7,985 nt of DNA from Acidobacteriaceae bacterium (GTDB taxonomy: Bacteria; Acidobacteriota; Terriglobia; Terriglobales; Acidobacteriaceae). Shown here piece after piece: positions 1 to 5,502 of this stretch. Made by a program: the position numbers and the translations under genes. The stretch covers positions 1 to 7,985 of the forward strand of contig JASHUR010000083.1 of NCBI GenBank assembly GCA_030039895.1. Direction: 5' to 3'. The notes beneath the pieces were generated by a model, which did not search any database, had not been told where the DNA came from, and saw only the letters and a list, made by a program, of their open reading frames with translations. How positions within the stretch are numbered: position 1 is the stretch's first letter; each line of letters begins with the position of its first letter.

Positions 1-21
1 ACTTCCCAGGCTATTCAACCC

Positions 22-948
22 CTACTTCACCTCATAACAATCAAGATCATTGGCAAAGGCCAGAGGACCGTTATAGTACTTCCGGATCTCCGCCTGCGTC
101 CGAGCCTCTTTTCCCAAAGTCCGCAGCATACGATGCGACAGCACCAGGCTTTTCACATGCGCGCTTCCCGCAATCTTCCCAATCACCGACGGCGGCATAT
201 GCAGCTGCCGCACAACCCCGGTTACTCCTTCCGGCACCGCATTGTGCGCCACAAACAGATCGGCATTCTGCGCCAGCCGATAAAGCCCCGGTCCATTCCC
301 GTTTGTGTCACCGCTGAAAACAACATCCTTGCCGCCAATCTCCACCCGCCACGCCAGCGCCGGAACCCCGCCATGAATTACTCGCACCGCCGACGCCGAT
401 AGATCGCCGTCGTGAAAGACAGTCATCGGCGTCTCGCCCGCCACTACGTTGTGCGGCTGCAACTTGTAGCTTCCTTGCTCCTTGGGCACGTATAACTCGC
501 TCAAATAGCCGTAAAGCCCGTGGTCTGAGAAGAGCTTGGACACAAACTCCGTCGTCGACGGCATAAAGCTGTTCCCCGTCGGCCCATAAATCGGTAGCGG
601 ACGCGCGCGGTCTTCAAACCACGACGAGAAAACCAGCGTAGGAAAGTCTGCGCTGTGGTCCACATGGAAGTGAGTAAACAGGACCACGTCGAGTTGCGAC
701 ATCTGCGCGCCGCTCTGTCCAAACCGAAGAGCGCTGCCTCCTCCCGCATCCACCAGCACCCGCGCTTTCCCGTTCTCCCACACCAGATAGCTTGAGGAAG
801 CGCGCTTGTCCTGCAACTCAGGTCCCCCCGACCCAAGCACCTGAACCGCAACTCCGTGCGCGCCGCACGACTGCGCTCCCGCAGCTTGTAAAAGGACACA
901 ACCGGACAAGATGCCAACCACCAGCGCGATGATTTTCGGCAGTCTCAT
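22..948 (-). CDS. Exported metallo-beta-lactamase-fold hydrolase (RNase Z-like branch)
   Basis: The 308-residue product is predicted to be a two-metal hydrolase acting outside the cytoplasm; its substrate is unknown. The metal site is complete by eye: HFHVDH at residues 93-98 (His93, His95, Asp97, His98), His192 in IHGG, Asp214 in FSGDT and His272 in SHR. The GSGGP start of the fold (39-43), the LVDAGGG strand and the SGDT motif resemble the RNase Z/arylsulfatase-like branch of the superfamily. Residues 1-26 form an export signal: basic MRLPK, then a hydrophobic stretch. It contains LSGC (14-17), a possible lipobox, but the hydrophobic run continues past that Cys to AGA-QS, so ordinary signal peptidase I cleavage is also possible. 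I chose the ATG at 948 because an in-frame ATG at 1005 would put 19 polar residues before the signal, and GAGCGAGAG lies upstream of 948. Fold confidence is high; substrate confidence is low. Confidence 0.88.
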   Translation of the reverse strand: MRLPKIIALVVGILSGCVLLQAAGAQSCGAHGVAVQVLGSGGPELQDKRASSSYLVWENGKARVLVDAGGGSALRFGQSGAQMSQLDVVLFTHFHVDHSADFPTLVFSSWFEDRARPLPIYGPTGNSFMPSTTEFVSKLFSDHGLYGYLSELYVPKEQGSYKLQPHNVVAGETPMTVFHDGDLSASAVRVIHGGVPALAWRVEIGGKDVVFSGDTNGNGPGLYRLAQNADLFVAHNAVPEGVTGVVRQLHMPPSVIGKIAGSAHVKSLVLSHRMLRTLGKEARTQAEIRKYYNGPLAFANDLDCYEVK

Positions 949-1012
949 TGCACAATCACTCTCGCTCGATAAAGCCGACAGATGGCAAAGGCCGCGCCCC
1001 CACATCTCGAAG

Positions 1013-1046
1013 AGATTTGGGCGGGAAATCTGGGAGAGGCCCGCCC
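1013..1046 (-). terminator. Two competing hairpins after the GYD gene (possible weak terminator or operator)
   Basis: Two overlapping inverted repeats sit just after the GYD-domain gene and upstream of the MBL gene. One is a 7-bp all-G/C stem, GGGCGGG (1019-1025) with CCCGCCC (1040-1046). The other is AGATTT (1013-1018) with AAATCT (1026-1031) around a 7-base centre. They share bases, so only one can form at a time. Neither is followed by a clean run of U on the minus strand, so termination is uncertain. The AGATTT palindrome could instead be an operator for the MBL gene. Confidence 0.3.
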
Positions 1047-1062
1047 CTAATAGCCCTCACCC

Positions 1063-1356
1063 TCACTTAATCGCGGAAATAATCTTCCGGTACTCCTCTT
1101 CCGTGAACGCCCTCGAAGTCTCCGTCCGCACCGTCCCCTTCGACCCCAGCGCCAGATTGACCCGCGCTACCGTCGCATCATCCGGAGCCTCCACCACAAT
1201 CGCCATGTCGTACTGCCCCATCAGCATGTAGAAATGTTTCAGCTTTCCGCCTCCCGCCTCAATGGCCTTCTTCGCTGCGTCCAGCCGCGACGGACTCTCC
1301 TTGACCTTCGCCATACCCTCCTGCGTCCAGCGGATCAGAGATAGATACGTTGCCAT
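1063..1356 (-). CDS. GYD-domain protein
   Basis: This small cytoplasmic protein of 97 residues matches the GYD family (small alpha/beta proteins related in fold to dimeric alpha-beta barrel proteins), whose function is largely unknown. The family signature is visible as MGQYDMAIVVEAPDD in the middle, followed by the C-terminal pattern GTVRTETSRAFTEEEYRKI. The N-terminus, MATYLSLIRWT, is the usual first beta strand. The length is typical for the family. The ATG at 1356 is preceded by a strong Shine-Dalgarno sequence, GGAGGGG, at about 1363-1369, which fixes the start. The gene lies downstream of rnpB and its hairpin, 114 bp before the MBL gene on the same strand, so a shared transcript with MBL is possible but not shown. 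There is no signal peptide or membrane segment. Family assignment is confident; no substrate can be given. Confidence 0.9.
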   Translation of the reverse strand: MATYLSLIRWTQEGMAKVKESPSRLDAAKKAIEAGGGKLKHFYMLMGQYDMAIVVEAPDDATVARVNLALGSKGTVRTETSRAFTEEEYRKIISAIK

Positions 1357-1420
1357 AATTGTCCCCTCCGGCCCGGAATTCTAGGCTCCGCGATACGCCG
1401 CGTCAATGCCCGGCGCCCAC

Positions 1421-1460
1421 TCGCTGACCCGCTGACACGCCGACCAGCTGACCCGCTGAA
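1421..1460. repeat. Intergenic octamer repeat, 5 units (consensus TCGCTGAC)
   Basis: Five consecutive 8-base units fill this stretch without gaps: TCGCTGAC, CCGCTGAC, ACGCCGAC, CAGCTGAC, CCGCTGAA. It sits between the GYD gene start and the terminator hairpin of rnpB. The unit is the same as in the 12-unit array at 4467-4562, in the same orientation, yet here it is non-coding. The period was counted by eye and is exact. Confidence 0.85.
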
Positions 1461-1468
1461 ACACTTGA

Positions 1469-1502
1469 AGGCCCTCACCTCCCGTCGGGGAAATGAGGGC
1501 CT
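1469..1502 (-). terminator. Hairpin terminator of rnpB
   Basis: On the minus strand AGGCCCTCA (from 1502) pairs with TGAGGGCCT (to 1469). The stem continues inward through TTTCCC with GGGAGG, giving about 15 bp closed by a four-base loop, CGAC. It begins six bases after the predicted 3' end of the RNase P RNA. The downstream sequence, TCAAGTGTTTC, is only moderately U-rich, so this is either an intrinsic terminator or a 3' end stabilising stem used with processing. The stem is certain; its use as a terminator is inferred. Confidence 0.7.
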
Positions 1503-1508
1503 CATCAT

Positions 1509-1955
1509 GCAAACGAGCCTGTAAGCCGAATTCTGTCGAGGACGGCCATTCCTCTAGCCGCATCATTACTGATGCGGTCCAGCGACCTACCCGGAGGTTT
1601 CCGCCTCATCGCAGCGCTAGCCGCGGTGAGTAGCCCATCGTTGGCGCGCCGGGCCGGCACGCACGCGCAGCCGTCTGGGCCGGGCCGCGCATTTCCTCCC
1701 TATTTGGTCTTGCTCCGTGTGGGGTTTACCCTGCCTCCGTCGTTACCGCCGGAGCGGTGCGCTCTTACCGCACCTTTTCACCCTTACCTGGGTTCCGCAA
1801 GGAACACAGGCGGTATATTCTCTGTGGCACTGGCCGTCTTGCAGCCTTTACGCTGCAATCCCGGACGTTATCCGGCACACTGCCCTGCGGAGTTCGGACT
1901 TTCCTCTCCCGAGGTTGCGTTAGCAACCCCGGCAGCGGCCGCCCAGCCCGCTTGC
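1509..1955 (-). ncRNA. rnpB: RNase P RNA, bacterial type A
   Basis: This is the catalytic RNA that, with protein RnpA, removes 5' leaders from precursor tRNAs. Read on the minus strand, the conserved blocks occur in the right order: GAGGAAAGTCCGAACTCC, then GGGCAG, the GGTAAGGGTGAAAAGGTGCG and GGTAAGAGCGCACCG segments, GGAGCAAGACCAAATAGG, and near the 3' end ACAGAATTCGGCTTA. Helix P1 can be drawn directly: GCAAGCGGGCT (1955-1945) pairs with GGCTCGTTTGC (1519-1509), 11 bp with G-U wobbles, which sets both ends to within a few bases. A late hairpin, CCGCATCA-GTAA-TGATGCGG, fits helix P18 with a GNRA loop. The P15-P17 region (1593-1699, about 107 nt) is much longer than in E. coli (about 31 nt from memory) and very GC-rich. 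The 5' end is only 16 bases from the stop codon of the secretin-like gene. Identification is very secure. Confidence 0.97.
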
Positions 1956-1962
1956 TGCTTCT

Positions 1963-1968
1963 ATTTTA
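1963..1968 (-). promoter_or_regulatory. Candidate -10 box for rnpB
   Basis: TAAAAT on the minus strand matches five of six positions of TATAAT and lies seven bases before the predicted 5' end of the RNase P RNA, the expected distance. The position 17 bases upstream reads CGGTGG, so no recognisable -35 box is present. If real, the upstream part of this promoter overlaps the last codons of the secretin-like gene (stop at 1972-1974). Alternatively rnpB could be processed from a longer transcript. Confidence 0.45.
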
Positions 1969-1971
1969 CCT

Positions 1972-2760
1972 CTACCCCGCCGGCTCCACCGTTACTGCAA
2001 CGTTTACATGCCGCTCTCCAACCATCCCGCTCGCCGGAATATCCAGCGATCCGAGCGACATCGTCTCGCCTACCGCCAGCGTCGACGTCCCCGTCAGTGT
2101 CGTCTGTTGAATCACCGGGTCCTGAATGCCCTCTACCGTCTGCTTTGCCACCGTCTGTGACCTGCCCACCCGCGAATCCAGCTCCAGATGGCCCGGTCCC
2201 CCGCTCAACTTGGCTCGAATTATCAGGCCCAGGTCCAAATACTGCACCTGAGTTTCAACCTTGCCTCCGGAATCACTCGATCCCGTCACAATCGGCACCC
2301 GCGTGCCCTGCTTCACCTCCGCGGTTTCACCCGACGCAACCAGCATGGCAATATGCTGCGTCTTCGCAGCCTGCCCGTCACCCGTCTCGGTAAATGTGTA
2401 GGTCACCTTATAGCTCTTCACCGGCCGGTCCACTCCCGCCAGCACCTGCTTCGCCAGCACAATTTCATCCGCTGTGCCGTAAATTGACACCGCATGCTGC
2501 CGCGGAACATAAAACAGCTTGGCTTTCGGAAGCATGTTCCGCAGATCAGTCACAATATCAAACGCATCGCTGCGCGTTGTTGCGCTGTTCAGGTAGAGCG
2601 TCTCGTAACTCTTCGCTTCCGCCTTCACCGTGCCATTCACGTCCGCCGCCCGCGCCGTCACACCGGCGCTCGCCGCAATCGCCACCATCACGGTTACAAT
2701 TCCCAGCACCCGGGCAGAAATTCCCCTCCGCCTCACACCCTCATCGCATGTCCGCATCAT
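1972..2760 (-). CDS. Short exported secretin-like protein
   Basis: The 262-residue product looks like a miniature relative of outer-membrane secretins (type II secretion GspD / type IV pilus PilQ). Residues 1-38 form a signal peptide: basic EGVRRRG, a hydrophobic stretch 19-34, and probable cleavage after TARA. Residues 51-112 resemble the small N-domain repeat of secretins (NolW-like), with FDIVTDLRNMLPKAKLFYVP and AVSIYGTADEIVLAKQVL. Residues 150-262 carry the secretin-core pattern: GTRVPIV, YLDLGLIIRAKL, HLELDSRV, and a late GETMSLGSLDIP resembling the conserved G-x-T-x-x-I-G-G-L segment. Full secretins exceed 500 residues, so the ring-forming region is incomplete; a complete pore is unlikely from this protein alone. 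The ATG at 2760 follows GAGAGG at 2767-2772; a second ATG directly follows. No other secretion or pilus genes are in the window. The fold relation is inferred by eye; the role is unknown. Confidence 0.72.
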   Translation of the reverse strand: MMRTCDEGVRRRGISARVLGIVTVMVAIAASAGVTARAADVNGTVKAEAKSYETLYLNSATTRSDAFDIVTDLRNMLPKAKLFYVPRQHAVSIYGTADEIVLAKQVLAGVDRPVKSYKVTYTFTETGDGQAAKTQHIAMLVASGETAEVKQGTRVPIVTGSSDSGGKVETQVQYLDLGLIIRAKLSGGPGHLELDSRVGRSQTVAKQTVEGIQDPVIQQTTLTGTSTLAVGETMSLGSLDIPASGMVGERHVNVAVTVEPAG

Positions 2761-2904
2761 GACTAGCCTCTCAAAGTGGATCGACTCAAAGAGTCCCGCG
2801 CGTTACGCAACCCCTGCGCAGACATCTTCTATCCAACAATGACGGGCCCGCCGCCATTCCGCTCTACATTTCCTGGCTATTTTTCGAATCGAAGCGCGTC
2901 TGCC
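2761..2904 (-). promoter_or_regulatory. Intergenic region upstream of the secretin-like gene
   Basis: This 144-bp gap between cmk and the secretin-like gene should hold the end of the cmk transcript and any promoter for the next gene. Two short perfect inverted repeats are visible: GACTC-AAA-GAGTC at 2783-2795, about 23 bases upstream of the start codon, and TTCGA-A-TCGAA at 2883-2893, just after the cmk stop. Either could be a protein-binding site; neither has a terminator-like U run with a GC stem. I could not pick a convincing -35/-10 pair. Confidence 0.3.
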
Positions 2905-3642
2905 CTACAGCTCCTCACTCACCACCGGCAGCCTCAAATGTTCTTCCACCTGGTCCTCGATAAACTTCAGGACCTCATTCAGCGTCATGTTCGTCGAGTC
3001 GATCACAATCGCATCCTCCGCCGCCCGCAACGGAGACTCCGCCCGGTTCCGGTCCCGCTCATCGCGTTCCCGCAGCTCCTTCGCAATCCGCGCCGCCTTC
3101 GCCGCATCGCGCGCGCGCCCCTCTGCGCGGGCCCCGTCCCGCTCCGCAACCGGCTCCGTTTGCTCATACCGCCGCTGGCTCCGCGCCTCCGGAGACGCAT
3201 CCAGAAAAAACTTCAAATCCGCATGCGGAAACACCACCGTCCCGATGTCCCGCCCTTCCATCACCACCCGTGCATTCTTGCCCATCGCCCTCTGCAGGCT
3301 CACCATCCAGGCCCGCACCGCCGGATGCACGCTCACCCGCGACGCCGCCTGCGTCACCTCCGCCGTGCGGATCCGCCCCGTCACATCCACGCCATCCAGC
3401 AGCACGCGGTTTCCCGCCTCCGCCGGTTCCAGCTTGATCGCGGTCTCCACTGCCAGCCGCTGGAGCGCCGCTGCATCGTCCACATCCACGCCCGTCTCAA
3501 GCGCCTTCAGCGCAAACGCGCGGTACATCGCGCCCGTCTCCAGATTCAAAAATCCGAAGTGCGCCGCAATATGTTTCGCCACTGTGCTTTTGCCCGCACC
3601 CGCCGGGCCGTCAATCGCAATAATGCAGGCGCGCCGCGTCAT
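2905..3642 (-). CDS. cmk: Cytidylate kinase
   Basis: The 245-residue cytoplasmic enzyme transfers phosphate from ATP to CMP or dCMP, giving CDP/dCDP for RNA, DNA and lipid precursors. The P-loop is clear, GPAGAGKST at 12-20. It is followed by LETGAMYRA (34-42, nucleotide-monophosphate site), the CMP-binding segment VMEGRDIGTVVFP (127-139), the core motif ADLKFFLDASPEARSQRR (141-158) and the lid/C-terminal RDERDRNRAESPLRAAEDA with VIDST (193-217). It is slightly longer than the usual 220-230 residues because of an Ala/Arg/Glu-rich stretch near 170-190. The ATG at 3642 overlaps the TGA of the preceding gene as ATGA, indicating translational coupling and a shared transcript. In other bacteria cmk often neighbours rpsA or aroA, so this partner is atypical. 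Very secure. Confidence 0.97.
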   Translation of the reverse strand: MTRRACIIAIDGPAGAGKSTVAKHIAAHFGFLNLETGAMYRAFALKALETGVDVDDAAALQRLAVETAIKLEPAEAGNRVLLDGVDVTGRIRTAEVTQAASRVSVHPAVRAWMVSLQRAMGKNARVVMEGRDIGTVVFPHADLKFFLDASPEARSQRRYEQTEPVAERDGARAEGRARDAAKAARIAKELRERDERDRNRAESPLRAAEDAIVIDSTNMTLNEVLKFIEDQVEEHLRLPVVSEEL

Positions 3643-5450
3643 TCGCCGTCCCCGCTCCCTTCCTCTTTGCGCTTGCGCCGCGGAGGCCCAAATCCACCCG
3701 GCCTCTTAAATCCGCCCGCTTTGCCAAACCCCGGCCTGTCTTTCTTGAATCCCGGCTTGCCAAACGGCTTCCCTGTCTTCTTGAATCCCGGCTTTGCGCT
3801 CTTGAATCCCGGCTTGCCCTTCGCAAACGGCCCGCCCTGTTTCCCAAATGGACGCGCGCCCCATCCTTCGCGCCGCTCTTGCGCAAAAGGCCTGTCCTGC
3901 GCCTGTCGACGCGGTGGACGAGACTCACTCTCATCTCTTTTCCTGAACCCGCCCGGCTTTTTCCCATACGGTTTCTTCTTGAACCCTTCGCGATCTCCGA
4001 ACCGCCCGCGCTCGCCGAACTCTCTGCGCTCTCCCTCAAATCTCTTCTTCGCAAAGCCGCCGCGTTCACCCTCAACCCGCTTCTTCCCGAACGGCTTTCT
4101 CTCAAATGGCTTCTTCTCAAATCGTTTCTTCTCGAACGGCCTCCGCTCGTCCTCACCTTCTTCGCGGCGCTTCCCGAAAGGCTTCTTTTCAAAGGGACGG
4201 CCTGCTCCAAAGCGCTTCTTCCCGAAACCTTCGCGCTCGCCCTCAAACCGCTTCTTCTCGAACGGCTTTCTCTCAAACGGCTTCTTCTCAAATCTTTTCT
4301 TCTCGAACGGCCTCCGCTCGCCGCGCTCTTCGCGTCTCTCGCGAAACGGCGGTCGCTCTTCGCCCTCTTCACCACGCTTTCCAAACGGCTTTCTCTCGAA
4401 CGGCTTCTTCTCAAATCTCTTTTTCTCGAACGGCTTCTTATACTCACGCCCGGACGCTTCCGTGCCTCGCTGACTCGCCGGCCTACCGCCTCGCTGACCC
4501 GCCGATTCGCTGACCCGCTGACTCGCTGACTCGCTGACTTGCTGACTTGCCGCCTCGCTGATCTGAAACTCCGCCAGCGATCCCGTCACGTGCAGCAGCG
4601 GATGCGCGCCCACGCTCACCAGCTCCAGCTGACGCGTCGCCTGCAACCCGTTCACCACCTCGCGCACCCGCGACCGCGCCGCCAGCGGCGACAGAAATAC
4701 CTCAATCTCCTCGCGCTCCGCCGCCACCACGCTATCCAGATACAGCGACACCAGCGCCGACAGCGCCGTCGTCTGCGCCACCTTCTGCGACGCCGTCATC
4801 TCCGCCGCAAACCGCGCCTGCGTCACCTCCCAGCGCGTCTCCGCCGCGTCATACGCCGGAACCACCCGCAGCCCATGCCACAGCTCGCCCAGCGCCCGCA
4901 GCACCGCCGCCTCCGTCACCTCGCGCCCCAGCGTCCGCTGAATCTCCGCGGCTGACTTGGCACCTTCATCGCGCAGCAGCGTCCACACCTCCACCATCAG
5001 CGGAGAAGCCTTGTCCCCCGGCCCGCTCTTCCAGTTCCGCCCGCCAATCAGGCTGAACACATACGGCAGAACCTCGCGCGCCATCACAAAGTCCGGAGTA
5101 TCGAACGACCCCAGCCCTGCGCCCCCGGCAACCGCAGCCGCGCCAAAGCCTGCGCCCGGCGCGCCCGCACCGCCAAAAAGATTTAAGGGAACCACAGCCG
5201 CATCCGCAGCCAGCCGCTTCAGCAGCGCCGTCGCCGTCTCAACTGTCTCGCGTGTAGGAGCATCCGTTACCGCCCCCGCCACTGCCTCTGCCAGTGACGG
5301 AGCCGGAGCCGCAAAATGCGCCCTCCGCGGAGCAAAAAGACAAAGCCCCGCATCTTCAATCCACGACCGCGTCTCTTCCGCGGTCAACAAGGGATTCCCC
5401 GCCTGGCGCCATCGCGCCGCACGCGCATTCTGCAACTGTTCGGATGTCAA
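3639..5450 (-). CDS. Winged-helix/AlkZ-like N-terminal protein with long Phe-Lys-Arg repeat tail
   Basis: Three parts are visible in the 603 residues. Residues 1-295 are an ordinary globular domain: an Ala-rich helical start with WIEDAGLCLF, then helical and strand segments such as VEVWTLLRDEGAKSAAEIQ (153-171) that read as winged-helix units. It reminds me of the AlkZ/YcaQ-related DNA glycosylase-like group, but I see no decisive catalytic motif. Residues 297-328 come from an 8-bp DNA repeat and read as a Ser/Gln/Glu linker (SQRVSESA type). Residues 336-603 are a low-complexity tail with repeats of the type RPFEKKRFEKKPFERKPF, then GFGKKRF, KPGFKK and KPFGKPGF; it is highly basic, evenly spaced in Phe and surely disordered. 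Such tails suggest RNA or DNA binding. The start is TTG at 5450: an in-frame TGA lies three codons upstream, and the nearby ATG at 5460 is in another frame. ATGA overlap links it to cmk. The reading frame is certain, function is not. Confidence 0.8.
   Translation of the reverse strand: MTSEQLQNARAARWRQAGNPLLTAEETRSWIEDAGLCLFAPRRAHFAAPAPSLAEAVAGAVTDAPTRETVETATALLKRLAADAAVVPLNLFGGAGAPGAGFGAAAVAGGAGLGSFDTPDFVMAREVLPYVFSLIGGRNWKSGPGDKASPLMVEVWTLLRDEGAKSAAEIQRTLGREVTEAAVLRALGELWHGLRVVPAYDAAETRWEVTQARFAAEMTASQKVAQTTALSALVSLYLDSVVAAEREEIEVFLSPLAARSRVREVVNGLQATRQLELVSVGAHPLLHVTGSLAEFQISEAASQQVSESASQRVSESAGQRGGRPASQRGTEASGREYKKPFEKKRFEKKPFERKPFGKRGEEGEERPPFRERREERGERRPFEKKRFEKKPFERKPFEKKRFEGEREGFGKKRFGAGRPFEKKPFGKRREEGEDERRPFEKKRFEKKPFERKPFGKKRVEGERGGFAKKRFEGERREFGERGRFGDREGFKKKPYGKKPGGFRKRDESESRPPRRQAQDRPFAQERREGWGARPFGKQGGPFAKGKPGFKSAKPGFKKTGKPFGKPGFKKDRPGFGKAGGFKRPGGFGPPRRKRKEEGSGDGE
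3891..3910. repeat. Possible dispersed-repeat insertion inside the tail gene
   Basis: On the minus strand this reads GTCGACAGGCGCAGGACAGG, encoding part of RRQAQDRP (residues 514-521). It resembles, from memory, the GACAGGCTCAGGACAGG-type interspersed repeat seen in intergenic DNA and as RQAQD peptides in other bacterial genomes. It interrupts the Phe/Lys/Arg pattern of the tail. Only one copy is present here, so its repeat status rests on recollection. Confidence 0.35.
4074..4439. repeat. Three near-identical coding blocks of about 66 bp in the tail gene
   Basis: Copies lie at about 4374-4439, 4248-4316 and 4074-4145. Each encodes a version of KKPFEKKRFEKKPFERKPF. The two left copies differ at only a few bases over 60, including third positions, so they arose by recent duplication rather than by protein-level convergence. 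The intervening Glu/Arg/Gly-rich spacers differ in length and sequence. Confidence 0.85.
4467..4562. repeat. Coding octamer repeat, 12 units (consensus TCGCTGAC)
   Basis: Twelve consecutive 8-base units fit without gaps from 4467 to 4562. Five or more are exact TCGCTGAC; the others are variants such as CCGCTGAC, TTGCTGAC and CCGCCGAT. Ninety-six bases equal 32 codons, so the host reading frame is kept. Because 8 is not divisible by 3, each unit is read in a different frame, giving the 8-residue cycle SQRVSESA on the minus strand. It forms the linker (residues 297-328) between the globular domain and the basic tail of the host gene. Confidence 0.92.
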
Positions 5451-5496
5451 AGAAACTCATTTCCGCCCGTCACCCGGGCTCTCAAACCAACACTTC

Positions 5497-5502
5497 AGTA
5501 TA
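5497..5502 (-). promoter_or_regulatory. Candidate -10 box for the winged-helix gene and cmk
   Basis: TATACT on the minus strand matches five of six positions of TATAAT and lies about 46 bases upstream of the TTG start at 5450. No good -35 is found 16-18 bases further upstream. The 184-bp divergent region 5451-5634 must also hold the promoter of the plus-strand glycosidase gene, for which I could not choose a box. Confidence 0.3.

Noticed and set aside
949..1005. Longer N-terminus for the MBL protein starting at ATG 1005
   Set aside because: It would place 19 non-hydrophobic residues before a good signal peptide, and the ATG at 948 has a purine-rich upstream stretch.
1381..1566. Small minus-strand open frame over the rnpB 3' end
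   Set aside because: It is RNase P RNA, terminator and octamer repeat sequence read by chance.
1572..2393. Long plus-strand open frame (273 codons)
   Set aside because: It lies antisense to rnpB and the end of the secretin-like gene; the product is Pro/Ser/Ala-rich as expected from a GC-rich shadow frame.
3611..4447. Arg/Ser-rich minus-strand frame overlapping the tail
   Set aside because: It is the shifted frame of the Phe/Lys/Arg repeats, and the in-frame continuation of the globular domain reads the other frame.
2776..4473. Very long plus-strand open frame (565 codons)
   Set aside because: It runs antisense through cmk and the repeat tail. Its Asn-Gly-Phe-Phe type repeats are just the complement of the tail repeats; cmk and the ATGA overlap support the minus strand.
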